This document shows positions 29,804 to 38,189 of a DNA stretch of 64,000 bases, piece by piece. Made by a program: the position numbers and the translations under genes. The notes beneath the pieces were generated by a model. The model worked only from the letters and a program-made list of their open reading frames with translations, did no database searches and was not told where the DNA came from. Position 1 is the first letter of the stretch; each line of letters starts with the position of its first letter. Origin of the DNA: Trypanosoma brucei gambiense DAL972 (taxonomy: Eukaryota; Euglenozoa; Kinetoplastea; Trypanosomatida; Trypanosomatidae); assembly GCF_000210295.1 (NCBI RefSeq), contig NC_026743.1, positions 3,472,001-3,536,000 of the forward strand, written 5' to 3'.

Positions 29804-31945
29804 ATGCTTCGTCGAGCATGCCTTGCTGGTAGGGTGAGCGCCATCGCTACCCCTGGGTTTGCTACTTGTAAAATACTTTCAAGTATTTCCTCCAGTGGGA
29901 ACGACAAGAAAAGCACTAAGGCTGGACTGCTGTCTGGAAGTGGAAGTGAAGGACATCATACTGGTCCTATTCCTGGCGCCACTGGGAAGGATAATCGACA
30001 GGGCATATATTCTACAAGGGGTTCACCTTCCTATTTTGAGAAACGCTATCCCCGAAAAGAAGGCGAGTTGGTGAGTAAGCAGGTTGTGGATCCAAATGAG
30101 CCAAGAGATCGCTCTGATAATTTGAAGGCTCCTGAGTTTGATACTTCGTTAGGCAAGTTTGAGCAAGCACCATACTTTACTGGAGGACCTGGTACCATGA
30201 GGTACAATAACTATGTGCGGGAACCGGTGGATAAAGAAGGTGTAGATTATCGTGATGTTGTTCCACTTCCGCCATTTGAGGACCATCACCCAGATTTCTC
30301 GTACGCATCGGCGACAGGAAAGCGCGAGGGGGACATTACCCTTTTAGCAAACACTGTCGTAAACTGGGAGATAAAGGCCGCTATGATGTCTCTCTATCGC
30401 TCTTGCCTTAAGGGGCTGCCAATGGTTAAACACTACTACTGGTTGCTTACGCCACTGCCAGAGATGAAATCGAAGATACGAGAGCGTTTCCTTCAAAATC
30501 AGCACACGAAAGATCCTGATGCTATTAGACATTTGTTACATAATGGATGGATGGAATACCAGGAGGTTATTTTGTTTAGGCGAACGCGGGCATCGGTTGC
30601 CAAATTTTTTGAATGGGAAAGCCAAGACGAACTTGTGCGTGGCTACACACGGGAGGAGGGGAAGATGCAAGAGGAACGCGCCTTCTGGAACGGAGAGGAA
30701 CAACGAAGGGAGGGCCCATATGATGGACATTGGTCTTGGCTCGGAAAGGAGAGCGAAAAGGAGTTCGCTAAGATTGCAGGTAGGATTCCCATTTCGTGGT
30801 CGACGTCGAAAGGCTACTTTGAAAAAGGACAAGCTGATGGCACCAATTATTGGGAGAAAAACCTGGATTACGAAGGTTGGTATATTAAAAATGTGGACCC
30901 TGATCGCCAGAACGCAAGGCGTGAAATGCAGGGTTGGATTGAAAGCGGGTATAACCAACCGAAACATTATGCTAGCAAAAACAGACGTGGGTATCGTAGA
31001 CTTGTTAAGGACATTGAAACTATGATGGAAACTTCGATGGAGGATTTATATACAAAGAACAGAGAACAGCTGTTCCAATACCTTATTAGGGAAACACATC
31101 CGGAATCAAATCGTATTAACGCGGAACGTGTTCTTGCGAGACAAGACGATGACTTTTACTCTACGAGGTTTGATGAGTACGAGAAATACCTGAAGCAGGC
31201 AATGCGTGAGATGCCCAACCCGCGCTTATGGAAGACCGATGCTTTTTACTTTCGATTACGGTACCTGCTTGCTCCCCTCGAATACAACTGGGCAAAGGTT
31301 CCTATTGGTATATCGCAAGAGAAGTTGTACAACGAATGGATTTCTGACAACACCAACTACGCAATTTTAAGCAGTGCAACGTTTTCAAATATAAAGAACA
31401 ATAAACTAAAAAATCCAATGGCCAGAACCTGGGCCGATTTTTACAACAATTACGATCCAGATGTCCCGGAGACGCGGAGACTTCCTTGGTACCATCCCGA
31501 TTTTGACTATGATCGCCGGCACAAATGGGATGAAAGGTGCATGCGAATGAAGCGGTGGGTTCAGGGGGGAACTATTGACGGCAAGCTGCCATACTTCGAC
31601 AGTATCATAGCCGAGTGGGAACAATATGTCAATCGTCCTGAGCGATTTCGAGCCTCGGATAGTGCTGAGCGTCGGTATGCCGCCCCAAGAATGGTTCAGC
31701 TCTATCGGTCGTTGAACCGGTTAATGGATGTTGCCTTAGTAAATCAAATGAGGGCTGTTGTGGAGAGTAGTATCTTAAATACTCAAGTGGAGCTATCACG
31801 TGCCTCTGTTACGGACATCCAAAGGATGTTGACATCCGTGGATTTCACAGACTTTCGATTCGTGGTTCCAACTATCATATATCCGGATGGGGTCCAGCAG
31901 CCGGTGGTAGGATTAGACGGAAATGCGGTTGTCTCGCAGATTTAG
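29804..31945 (+). CDS. Large mitochondrial protein with embedded NDUFA6-like LYR domain
   Basis: The 713-residue protein begins with a basic, Ala/Ser-rich N-terminus lacking early acidic residues (MLRRACLAGRVSAIATPGFA), a typical mitochondrial presequence. Residues about 190-270 match the complex I LYR protein NDUFA6 (B14): SLYRSCLKGLP with LYR at 197-199, then MKSKIRERFLQNQHTKDPDA and HNGWMEYQEVILFRRTRASV. NDUFA6 normally has about 130 residues and binds acyl carrier protein on the complex I matrix arm. Here about 190 residues precede and 440 follow the domain. The extra part is rich in Trp, Tyr, Arg and Asp with no domain I recognise. A subunit of trypanosome complex I is most likely; another LYR-dependent assembly, such as a mitoribosome factor, is possible. 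It is the first gene after the strand switch. Confidence 0.8.
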   Translation: MLRRACLAGRVSAIATPGFATCKILSSISSSGNDKKSTKAGLLSGSGSEGHHTGPIPGATGKDNRQGIYSTRGSPSYFEKRYPRKEGELVSKQVVDPNEPRDRSDNLKAPEFDTSLGKFEQAPYFTGGPGTMRYNNYVREPVDKEGVDYRDVVPLPPFEDHHPDFSYASATGKREGDITLLANTVVNWEIKAAMMSLYRSCLKGLPMVKHYYWLLTPLPEMKSKIRERFLQNQHTKDPDAIRHLLHNGWMEYQEVILFRRTRASVAKFFEWESQDELVRGYTREEGKMQEERAFWNGEEQRREGPYDGHWSWLGKESEKEFAKIAGRIPISWSTSKGYFEKGQADGTNYWEKNLDYEGWYIKNVDPDRQNARREMQGWIESGYNQPKHYASKNRRGYRRLVKDIETMMETSMEDLYTKNREQLFQYLIRETHPESNRINAERVLARQDDDFYSTRFDEYEKYLKQAMREMPNPRLWKTDAFYFRLRYLLAPLEYNWAKVPIGISQEKLYNEWISDNTNYAILSSATFSNIKNNKLKNPMARTWADFYNNYDPDVPETRRLPWYHPDFDYDRRHKWDERCMRMKRWVQGGTIDGKLPYFDSIIAEWEQYVNRPERFRASDSAERRYAAPRMVQLYRSLNRLMDVALVNQMRAVVESSILNTQVELSRASVTDIQRMLTSVDFTDFRFVVPTIIYPDGVQQPVVGLDGNAVVSQI

Positions 31946-32406
31946 GAAACGTGAATTTTTATTCCTAGTTTTGTAGTATGTACGGCGAGGGCGCAAATAT
32001 AGGGAAGAAAGGCGATAGGTAGGAAGGGCTACATTTTTTCTATTTTTTTTCCCAAATATTTTTTCTAAATCTTCGCTTACGTTCGTTACGAATATAACTG
32101 CATATACGTATGTGAGTGGGTGATGATTTTTATTTTTTTAAATATCGTGGAAGATTCACTTAGCAACGGTGTCCAGACAAAGGGACTATTTCCCCTTTCT
32201 TTCCCATTTTTATTATTACATCAAGTGGTTGTGTATAGCCCATTTCCGTTTAGATTTAACCTATTCCTATACGAGGTGTGCAGTGTATGTTCATATATAT
32301 TTTTTGCTTGCTCTTCGATTCAAATTTTCTTTATTCTTTAATTGCTAGTAGGTTGCATTGCGTTTCTGAATCTTTTTTTTTTGAAGGTGCGCTCAGTAGA
32401 AGTCAA
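31946..32406. other. Spacer before the NUG1-like gene
   Basis: No gene. A T-run (about 32372-32382) followed by AGs at 32385-32386 and 32395-32396 is the splice acceptor for the next gene and fixes its start at 32407. Confidence 0.7.
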
Positions 32407-34452
32407 ATGCCTAAAGTAAAGAGTGGGCCTTCAAAGCGCGTGACGTCCCGTCAGCGTCACAAGGTAGAGCGGAAGAAAAGGGAGCATAAACGTGATCTAC
32501 GTAAGGCTGCCAAAGCAATGAAAAAATCTGGCCTGGGCCCGAAAAGGACGAAAAGGACTAGAGAGCTGGCGAGGTTGGCACTGAAAGTCTCAAATGCTCA
32601 TCCTGACAAAGAAAGCATACTTCGACGAGTTCTTCAGGTCCGTGAGGAGGCCCGCGTCGAGCGGGGGAGACAGAAGGGCAAAAATAAAGAAGACAGTGAT
32701 CATGAAGCTGCTAAAAATGTTGGGAAGTCGACCCAGGTAAAAGAGGGTAAGAAGTGCTTTACATTCATACCCGTTTCTGAATCCAATAACTTTTCTTATC
32801 AATTTAACAGAACCTTGATGGAATTGGTTTTCCCTACCTCCGAAACGTCTACCGAGGTACCTTCTGTCGCCTACGTGGTGACCCTCGACGCTCGATGTGC
32901 AGTCCAGTGCTTACCGTGGGGGCTTCTTGACGCTATCGTGCGCGAGGGCAATGCGTACAGGAACGCTGGGGGAAAAAGGAAGATACTAGTTCTATTCGCT
33001 CTCACCAAATGTGATCTTGTGTCGGTTCATGCGTTGATCAGCCAGATTTCTTTGTTGGCGCATGTGTTGTCCGAGCAATACATCGGTGTCAGTGACGGAG
33101 ACGATGATTTGAATATTGGTGACAGCATTTATTTTACGTTCTGCCTGGTTTCGAATCGGTTTGAAAAAACCGTTCACCATCTGAGTACCCTTTTGAAACG
33201 GTTTCGTGCAAGCAATGAGTGCTCGAAGTATAATAATAAGAGCAATCTCAATGGAAAGATCTGTTGCTTCGTTATTGGTCTTCCAAACACGGGTCGGCGA
33301 ACTTTGTGTCGCATGCTTTTCCAACACGACGACTCCAACACAAGTATCGTCCCAGTATCCGCTGCTCAGTTGCAGGTTGTAAATGGCCCCACTAATGAGT
33401 CGTGTGAGGGTCATGTGAAGTTTGCCTTTCCGAATGCAAAGGAAGTTACGGTGCTACAATTTCCGGAGGATGCCACTTTAAAGCGAGAACTATTCAATCT
33501 TTGCGGAAGTGAGGTTATATTTAAGCCTCAGACCTTTATTGAGAGCTTGGCTGACCCCGAGGTTGTTGGTCACGTGCTTTACGAAGCCGTAATGAACAAG
33601 GATGACCTGGCTCAGGGGTTCTGTCAACCTAATGAATGCAACAGCGACACTACGAGTGAACGGAAGGAATTCTATGCTGCCAGACGCTTTTTTACACGAC
33701 TGGGACAAACAGTGCGGAGGGAGAAAGGGTTTTACGTATCTCCATCACTTGTTTCTAACGCGGGAACAATGAGCAGAATGTGCAGCAGCTCCTTGACGGC
33801 TTCTACGACCTTCACCTCTTGTCAGCAGAGCACACAGAATGCCCCTCCTGACGCATCATACAGTAACGCAACCCCTAACAGGCTTGTAAGAATTTCCTCC
33901 GTTGTTTCCAGAAGAAATGGGAAGAGGGGATGTGCAACTCCTATGAAGCGCGCTGATTTTCGCAACGTGTTGAAACTGGGGGCACGCACGTTTATCCGTG
34001 AAATCCACCATGGAAGGAATGTCCCGTGGGCAGTGATGCGCTCTCCGTTGAAGGATTGCCTGACATTGTCGGATGTGGAGCGCGCCTCCACTATTTTTAA
34101 CCTTTCCCTGTGCCTTGGTAAGACTGTCGGCTCCGCCGAGGATGCGAAAAGCCCTTCTGAGCATCTCACCGCGCTGTTGGATCACGTTGCCTCCCAGATG
34201 AAGCAGTATCTGGTGTTGCTGCCGAACAGCGTTGTCGAATTTAGTCCCAGTTCTATTGTGGCTCCTATCCATAAATTGGGTTTCACTCGAGAGAACGAGG
34301 GAGGATCAAATGGTTGTGGGGATGAGGACGAAGAAATTGAGGATTATTGTGAAGGTGAGGAAGAGTGTGAGGATGACGATGAACAAGATGAAGGGGGTGA
34401 TGAAGAAAATGAAGACGAGTCGGAGGAGGGAGAGGATGATCGATCTTGTTGA
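32407..34452 (+). CDS. NUG1/GNL3-like nucleolar GTPase family protein with degenerate P-loop
   Basis: The 681-residue protein starts at the ATG just after the splice acceptor; the open frame extends 43 codons upstream but begins at GTG and crosses the acceptor. Residues 1-60 are a basic Grn1-type region (MPKVKSGPSKRVTSRQRHK, ERKKREHKRDLRKAAKAMKK) as in nucleostemin/NUG1. Circularly permuted GTPase motifs follow in order: VVTLDARCAV (157-166, the family's DARxP site), G4 as LTKCDLV (199-205), and G1 as GLPNTGRRT (291-299), where the P-loop Lys is Arg (297) and the next Ser is Arg (298). No DxPG (G3) is seen; QFPED stands near its place. The C-terminus is strongly acidic. The family acts in 60S subunit assembly and export. 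This member probably binds GTP weakly or not at all. Confidence 0.75.
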   Translation: MPKVKSGPSKRVTSRQRHKVERKKREHKRDLRKAAKAMKKSGLGPKRTKRTRELARLALKVSNAHPDKESILRRVLQVREEARVERGRQKGKNKEDSDHEAAKNVGKSTQVKEGKKCFTFIPVSESNNFSYQFNRTLMELVFPTSETSTEVPSVAYVVTLDARCAVQCLPWGLLDAIVREGNAYRNAGGKRKILVLFALTKCDLVSVHALISQISLLAHVLSEQYIGVSDGDDDLNIGDSIYFTFCLVSNRFEKTVHHLSTLLKRFRASNECSKYNNKSNLNGKICCFVIGLPNTGRRTLCRMLFQHDDSNTSIVPVSAAQLQVVNGPTNESCEGHVKFAFPNAKEVTVLQFPEDATLKRELFNLCGSEVIFKPQTFIESLADPEVVGHVLYEAVMNKDDLAQGFCQPNECNSDTTSERKEFYAARRFFTRLGQTVRREKGFYVSPSLVSNAGTMSRMCSSSLTASTTFTSCQQSTQNAPPDASYSNATPNRLVRISSVVSRRNGKRGCATPMKRADFRNVLKLGARTFIREIHHGRNVPWAVMRSPLKDCLTLSDVERASTIFNLSLCLGKTVGSAEDAKSPSEHLTALLDHVASQMKQYLVLLPNSVVEFSPSSIVAPIHKLGFTRENEGGSNGCGDEDEEIEDYCEGEEECEDDDEQDEGGDEENEDESEEGEDDRSC

Positions 34453-34705
34453 GTGGACTGCACGGGTAGGGCATATAACAGTAGCGTTTAAGTGGGATAA
34501 TAAGAAGGGAATTTAAAATCCACCCCGTGTTTTCAAATGCAATTGGAACTGCATTAACACTATGCAAAAATATTCATTTTCTGTTACTATACTAGTTTCA
34601 CCTCCTGCTTTCAGCAAAAAATTTTTTTGTTTCCTTTATCCCAATATCGTTGTGTGGTCAACTTTGTCTCGTTCCGGTACGGGGGAACAACTGAAGGCGA
34701 GGTGC

Positions 34706-37258
34706 ATGGCAGAACATGCTTTTGCGTCCGAGAGTAAGTATGGTCGTAGGCTGAATATGTATTTGTGTTACTGTTCCTCCGAAGAGGCAATTTTTCCTGC
34801 GACTGCGTTACGCTTGCACACCCAAACCTCAACCGGTTGGCAATCTGCCAGGTTGTGTACATATCCTCAAGAACTTGGACTCAGTTTCAGTGGCGAAGTG
34901 GAGCTGGATTATATTCGTGTACTTTGTCACGAAAGCAATATACCAACACGCATTGAAGTCTTCGTTGCTGAGGCTAGTGATGGGAGCACAAAGTTGAATG
35001 TGGTTACGCCCTACGAAAACAGCAACTTTCAGCGGATAGGTTATGTGCACTTTTCTGCTGGGAATGAAAGTGCAGTCGGTATCCGTGAACTTAAGACCAT
35101 TAAAGTGTGTCGCAAGTGCGTTTTCGTAAAGTTTTTGATACTAAATCCATATAGTTCCAGTTTCAATACCTTTAATCAAGTGGGTATCATTGCCATGACG
35201 GGCCACGGGCGGCTTGTGAAGAGTATACAACGTGAATCCACAAAGCGCATTTGCGTGGTTGGGGAAACGGTGGAGGCGCCGCTGGAGAAGATGTTGCCAC
35301 CGATATTAAATAAGTTACCATCTGCTCCTTCGGGATCCGATAAGTTCGGGGAGGTGGACGCCGTAACGAGACGCCGCCTTGCGGAACTTCTTCGTGTAAA
35401 AGAGCATGCAGTGATGACCGAGGATTATGACCTAGCTGGAGCGTTGAAACCAGTGCTGGCCACTTTGGAGGATGTTGGAAGGGAGATTTACGCATTAGAG
35501 CAGCGGAAAAATGCTGCCGTGGAGGAGGAGGACTATGCTTCCGCGAAGAAGTTAAGGGATGATATCGAGGGTATGCGGAGAACCGCCTACTTGGTCTCGA
35601 TAAATCGGGTACACACGATTCGTAGAAGGTCAGTCGACAACGCAGTGGAAGTGCGGAATATTCAACACAACAATATATGTTCAGATGAAAAGCAAAAGGA
35701 AGAAAATCAATGCGGGGGTCTTTCACCACCTCCAGCGCCTAGGGTGTTTTCACCTTCGACGTTTGATGAAATACCTGTAGGTGGTGCTGGATACTACCGG
35801 CTCGTTGACGGCGAAACGGGTGGAAACGACCGGGACCACGGTATTGCGGATGTCGTCGGTGATGTAGATGCACTTTCTGCATGTGTCATTCGAGGGAAAG
35901 AGAAATGGGAGGAGGCACTTCTTCGTGCAATAGTAACGATTTCTGGTTGTCAAAGTCTTGAGCTTGACGTAGAAGACGAATCGGTTGCGGAGGGAAAGAG
36001 ATTCGAGAAGGTGTTCGGGTCTGTTTGTTGTGGCTGCTTATTTGGGAAAAGGGGGAAACTTCGGGAGGCAGCCATTCGAGCCATATGCACCCCATCTGTT
36101 TTTGTTTCTCTTTTGGGCCACGCGGATAACATTACGGAAATGCTACTTTCGTACGTGGTTCTTCCCACTCGTGGCCTAAACGATGCGACTACGCCAGTTG
36201 TCATCGCTTCTTGTGACGCGGTTCATGCAATTGCCGAACAGTTAGAAGGAGTTCCCCCGTTATCATCTCTGAATTCACACTTATCACCAGTTTTGTCGGC
36301 TCTAGTGGCCCGCTTAGGTGACAGCAACAACCGTATACGGGAGCGCGCAGAATCTGCTCTTCTATCAGTTGCCAAATCAGCGCTTGATGTCGTTGTGGTG
36401 GCCCTGGTTAGCAACCCCCAAAGGAAGAAACAACATACGGTGCCGCATAGGGTGCACGCCTCGCGCATAGCTGTGCTGAATAACCTGGTAGATATGTACG
36501 GTGCCGACGGTGCAGTTTCAACAAATCTTGAGGCCCAAAATATTCTTTCAGAAGTTGTGCTGCCCTGTATGCAGCACTCTAGCGGTGAGGTGCGGGACGC
36601 CGCAAGTTCCCTCTTTGCTAAGTTATTACTTGTCGCCCCCAGTATTGCGCAAAGGAGTATCGGAGTTCTTAAACCAACTCAGTGGAGTGCCGTCGAACAT
36701 TATTTGTCTGAGCTGACGGGCGGGGCGTGCGATGGGGGATTTTCTCTGGAGGTTGATACCAGTGATAGATTGCTCCCAGGGACCGGATTTGTTCCGTGTG
36801 CGACGCCGACTTCTGCTGGATCCGTAACAGGAAGTGCCTCTGCAGGACGTGACGCTGCATCAAAAACGTGTCATTTTTGTGGAGAATTCAACGAAGGGTT
36901 TGTGGAAGCCTCTTTGGATATTCACTTCATTCGCGCGTGCCCCATGCTTTGCCCATGTCCTTTGTGTGACCAGGTTACCGAAATCGCAACGTTGCAACAG
37001 CACCTCACTGGCGAATGCGAGAACCGGCATTTGGTTCGTGAATGCCCGAGATGCAAGGAGGCGGTGCGCGTAGAGGATATCGAGAGACATATTGCAGCAG
37101 AGTCCTGCATCAAAGCAGTCCCCACGCACAGCGTTTGTCCACTCTGCCACGCGCGGTTCAAGGCTGGAATGAAAGGGTGGTTAACACATTTGGCAGCGCC
37201 TCCAGGTTGCCCAAAGAACCCCAAAAAGTACGATGGATCAGGGCCCATTACCGAGTAG
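34706..37258 (+). CDS. CEP104: CEP104/FAP256-like ciliary tip protein
   Basis: The 850-residue product starts at the ATG at 34706; the frame extends 48 codons further upstream through a T-rich splice tract, so the longer start is unlikely. Residues about 18-165 match the CEP104 jelly-roll domain (TGWQSARLCTYPQELGLS, EVELDYIRVLCHESNIPTRI, FQRIGYVHFS, NTFNQVGIIAM). A region with two paired-helix UVR-like motifs (VMTEDYDLAGALKP, VEEEDYASAKKLRDDIE) follows, then a helical repeat region fitting a TOG domain (about 430-680, with SNNRIRERAESALLSVAK). The C-terminus (about 755-845) has several CxxC/H pairs. This is the full CEP104 order: jelly roll, coiled coil, TOG, zinc fingers. CEP104 sits at growing microtubule plus ends and cilium tips, so a flagellum-tip role is expected. 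Confidence 0.88.
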   Translation: MAEHAFASESKYGRRLNMYLCYCSSEEAIFPATALRLHTQTSTGWQSARLCTYPQELGLSFSGEVELDYIRVLCHESNIPTRIEVFVAEASDGSTKLNVVTPYENSNFQRIGYVHFSAGNESAVGIRELKTIKVCRKCVFVKFLILNPYSSSFNTFNQVGIIAMTGHGRLVKSIQRESTKRICVVGETVEAPLEKMLPPILNKLPSAPSGSDKFGEVDAVTRRRLAELLRVKEHAVMTEDYDLAGALKPVLATLEDVGREIYALEQRKNAAVEEEDYASAKKLRDDIEGMRRTAYLVSINRVHTIRRRSVDNAVEVRNIQHNNICSDEKQKEENQCGGLSPPPAPRVFSPSTFDEIPVGGAGYYRLVDGETGGNDRDHGIADVVGDVDALSACVIRGKEKWEEALLRAIVTISGCQSLELDVEDESVAEGKRFEKVFGSVCCGCLFGKRGKLREAAIRAICTPSVFVSLLGHADNITEMLLSYVVLPTRGLNDATTPVVIASCDAVHAIAEQLEGVPPLSSLNSHLSPVLSALVARLGDSNNRIRERAESALLSVAKSALDVVVVALVSNPQRKKQHTVPHRVHASRIAVLNNLVDMYGADGAVSTNLEAQNILSEVVLPCMQHSSGEVRDAASSLFAKLLLVAPSIAQRSIGVLKPTQWSAVEHYLSELTGGACDGGFSLEVDTSDRLLPGTGFVPCATPTSAGSVTGSASAGRDAASKTCHFCGEFNEGFVEASLDIHFIRACPMLCPCPLCDQVTEIATLQQHLTGECENRHLVRECPRCKEAVRVEDIERHIAAESCIKAVPTHSVCPLCHARFKAGMKGWLTHLAAPPGCPKNPKKYDGSGPITE

Positions 37259-38189
37259 GTGGAGTTGAAGGGTGAAATATGTGATGATTTCCTATTTTGT
37301 GATTGCTTGCCGACCACATCGGGATCCCGCAGAGCTTCAGTTCGAGGGTACTGAGGGTGTACGCGATATATGCAAATACTCGTGCTTTGCGTTCTCACGG
37401 AAGGTGTGGTCATTAGACCCGTGTTTCTTGCTACTTTATGAAAGTTGAACATTGTTTGTTGAAATTACATACATAAATGGGGGCGATAAGTCAGTCGCCG
37501 TTAATTTGTTCTTGGAACGCCCCGCGGAACGCTTGGAATTCGTTTAAGGTGAGGACCACTATTCTCTCACTCACACACACTTATGTATTCCCATTGTATC
37601 AAGTTATTTTCGCTTCTGGTCTGTGGGAAAGGGAAGTGTTCGGGGATGGAGAGGGGCCGCTTCATTAGACACCGCATCACTGCTCTCGAGCCACACCGCC
37701 TTTCTCGCGGCAGCTTCCGACTGTTCGGTATTAGGCGGTGTCGAACCAACCCTTTCCACCTGTCCCGCTTACGCCATGCATTTGTTGGTATGTGGTGGAG
37801 ATGTACCAGTGACGTCCTGGGAGGAGTGCGGTGTGCGATGTCTCCAGTCTGTATTACTGCGTTTTGTGACAGGTGGTGTTTTTTTACCATTTCCTTTTTC
37901 TGAGTTTGGATGGTACCATAGAATGGCCACGTCAGGGTCTCCCTATCTTATCCTACTTTCTACAAGTTTTACACTCCTGTTTCGCTTCTCGGTGTGGGGG
38001 CTCGGTGCTCCAGGCGTCAATATCTTCATATACCTTTTACTCAACTATCTGCCAAAATTCTATCGCTAGTGTAGGAAAAGGAAAAGAATTAGCTACTATA
38101 ATTGCGTAATATAAAGAGGAACGCCTCACTGATAGTTTTTTCAACGTTTGCTATTGTTTGTATTCCATCCTTGATTGTGCTGCAGAAAG
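37259..38189. other. Spacer between CEP104 and the kinesin gene
   Basis: No supported gene. A 149-codon open frame (37623-38069) begins at GTG and has no domain; it is treated as chance. The kinesin splice acceptor CAG is at 38183-38185, four bases before its ATG. Confidence 0.6.

Noticed and set aside
37623..38069. 149-codon plus-strand frame between CEP104 and the kinesin
   Set aside because: It begins at GTG, has no domain and lies in a normal-size spacer; it remains a weak candidate.
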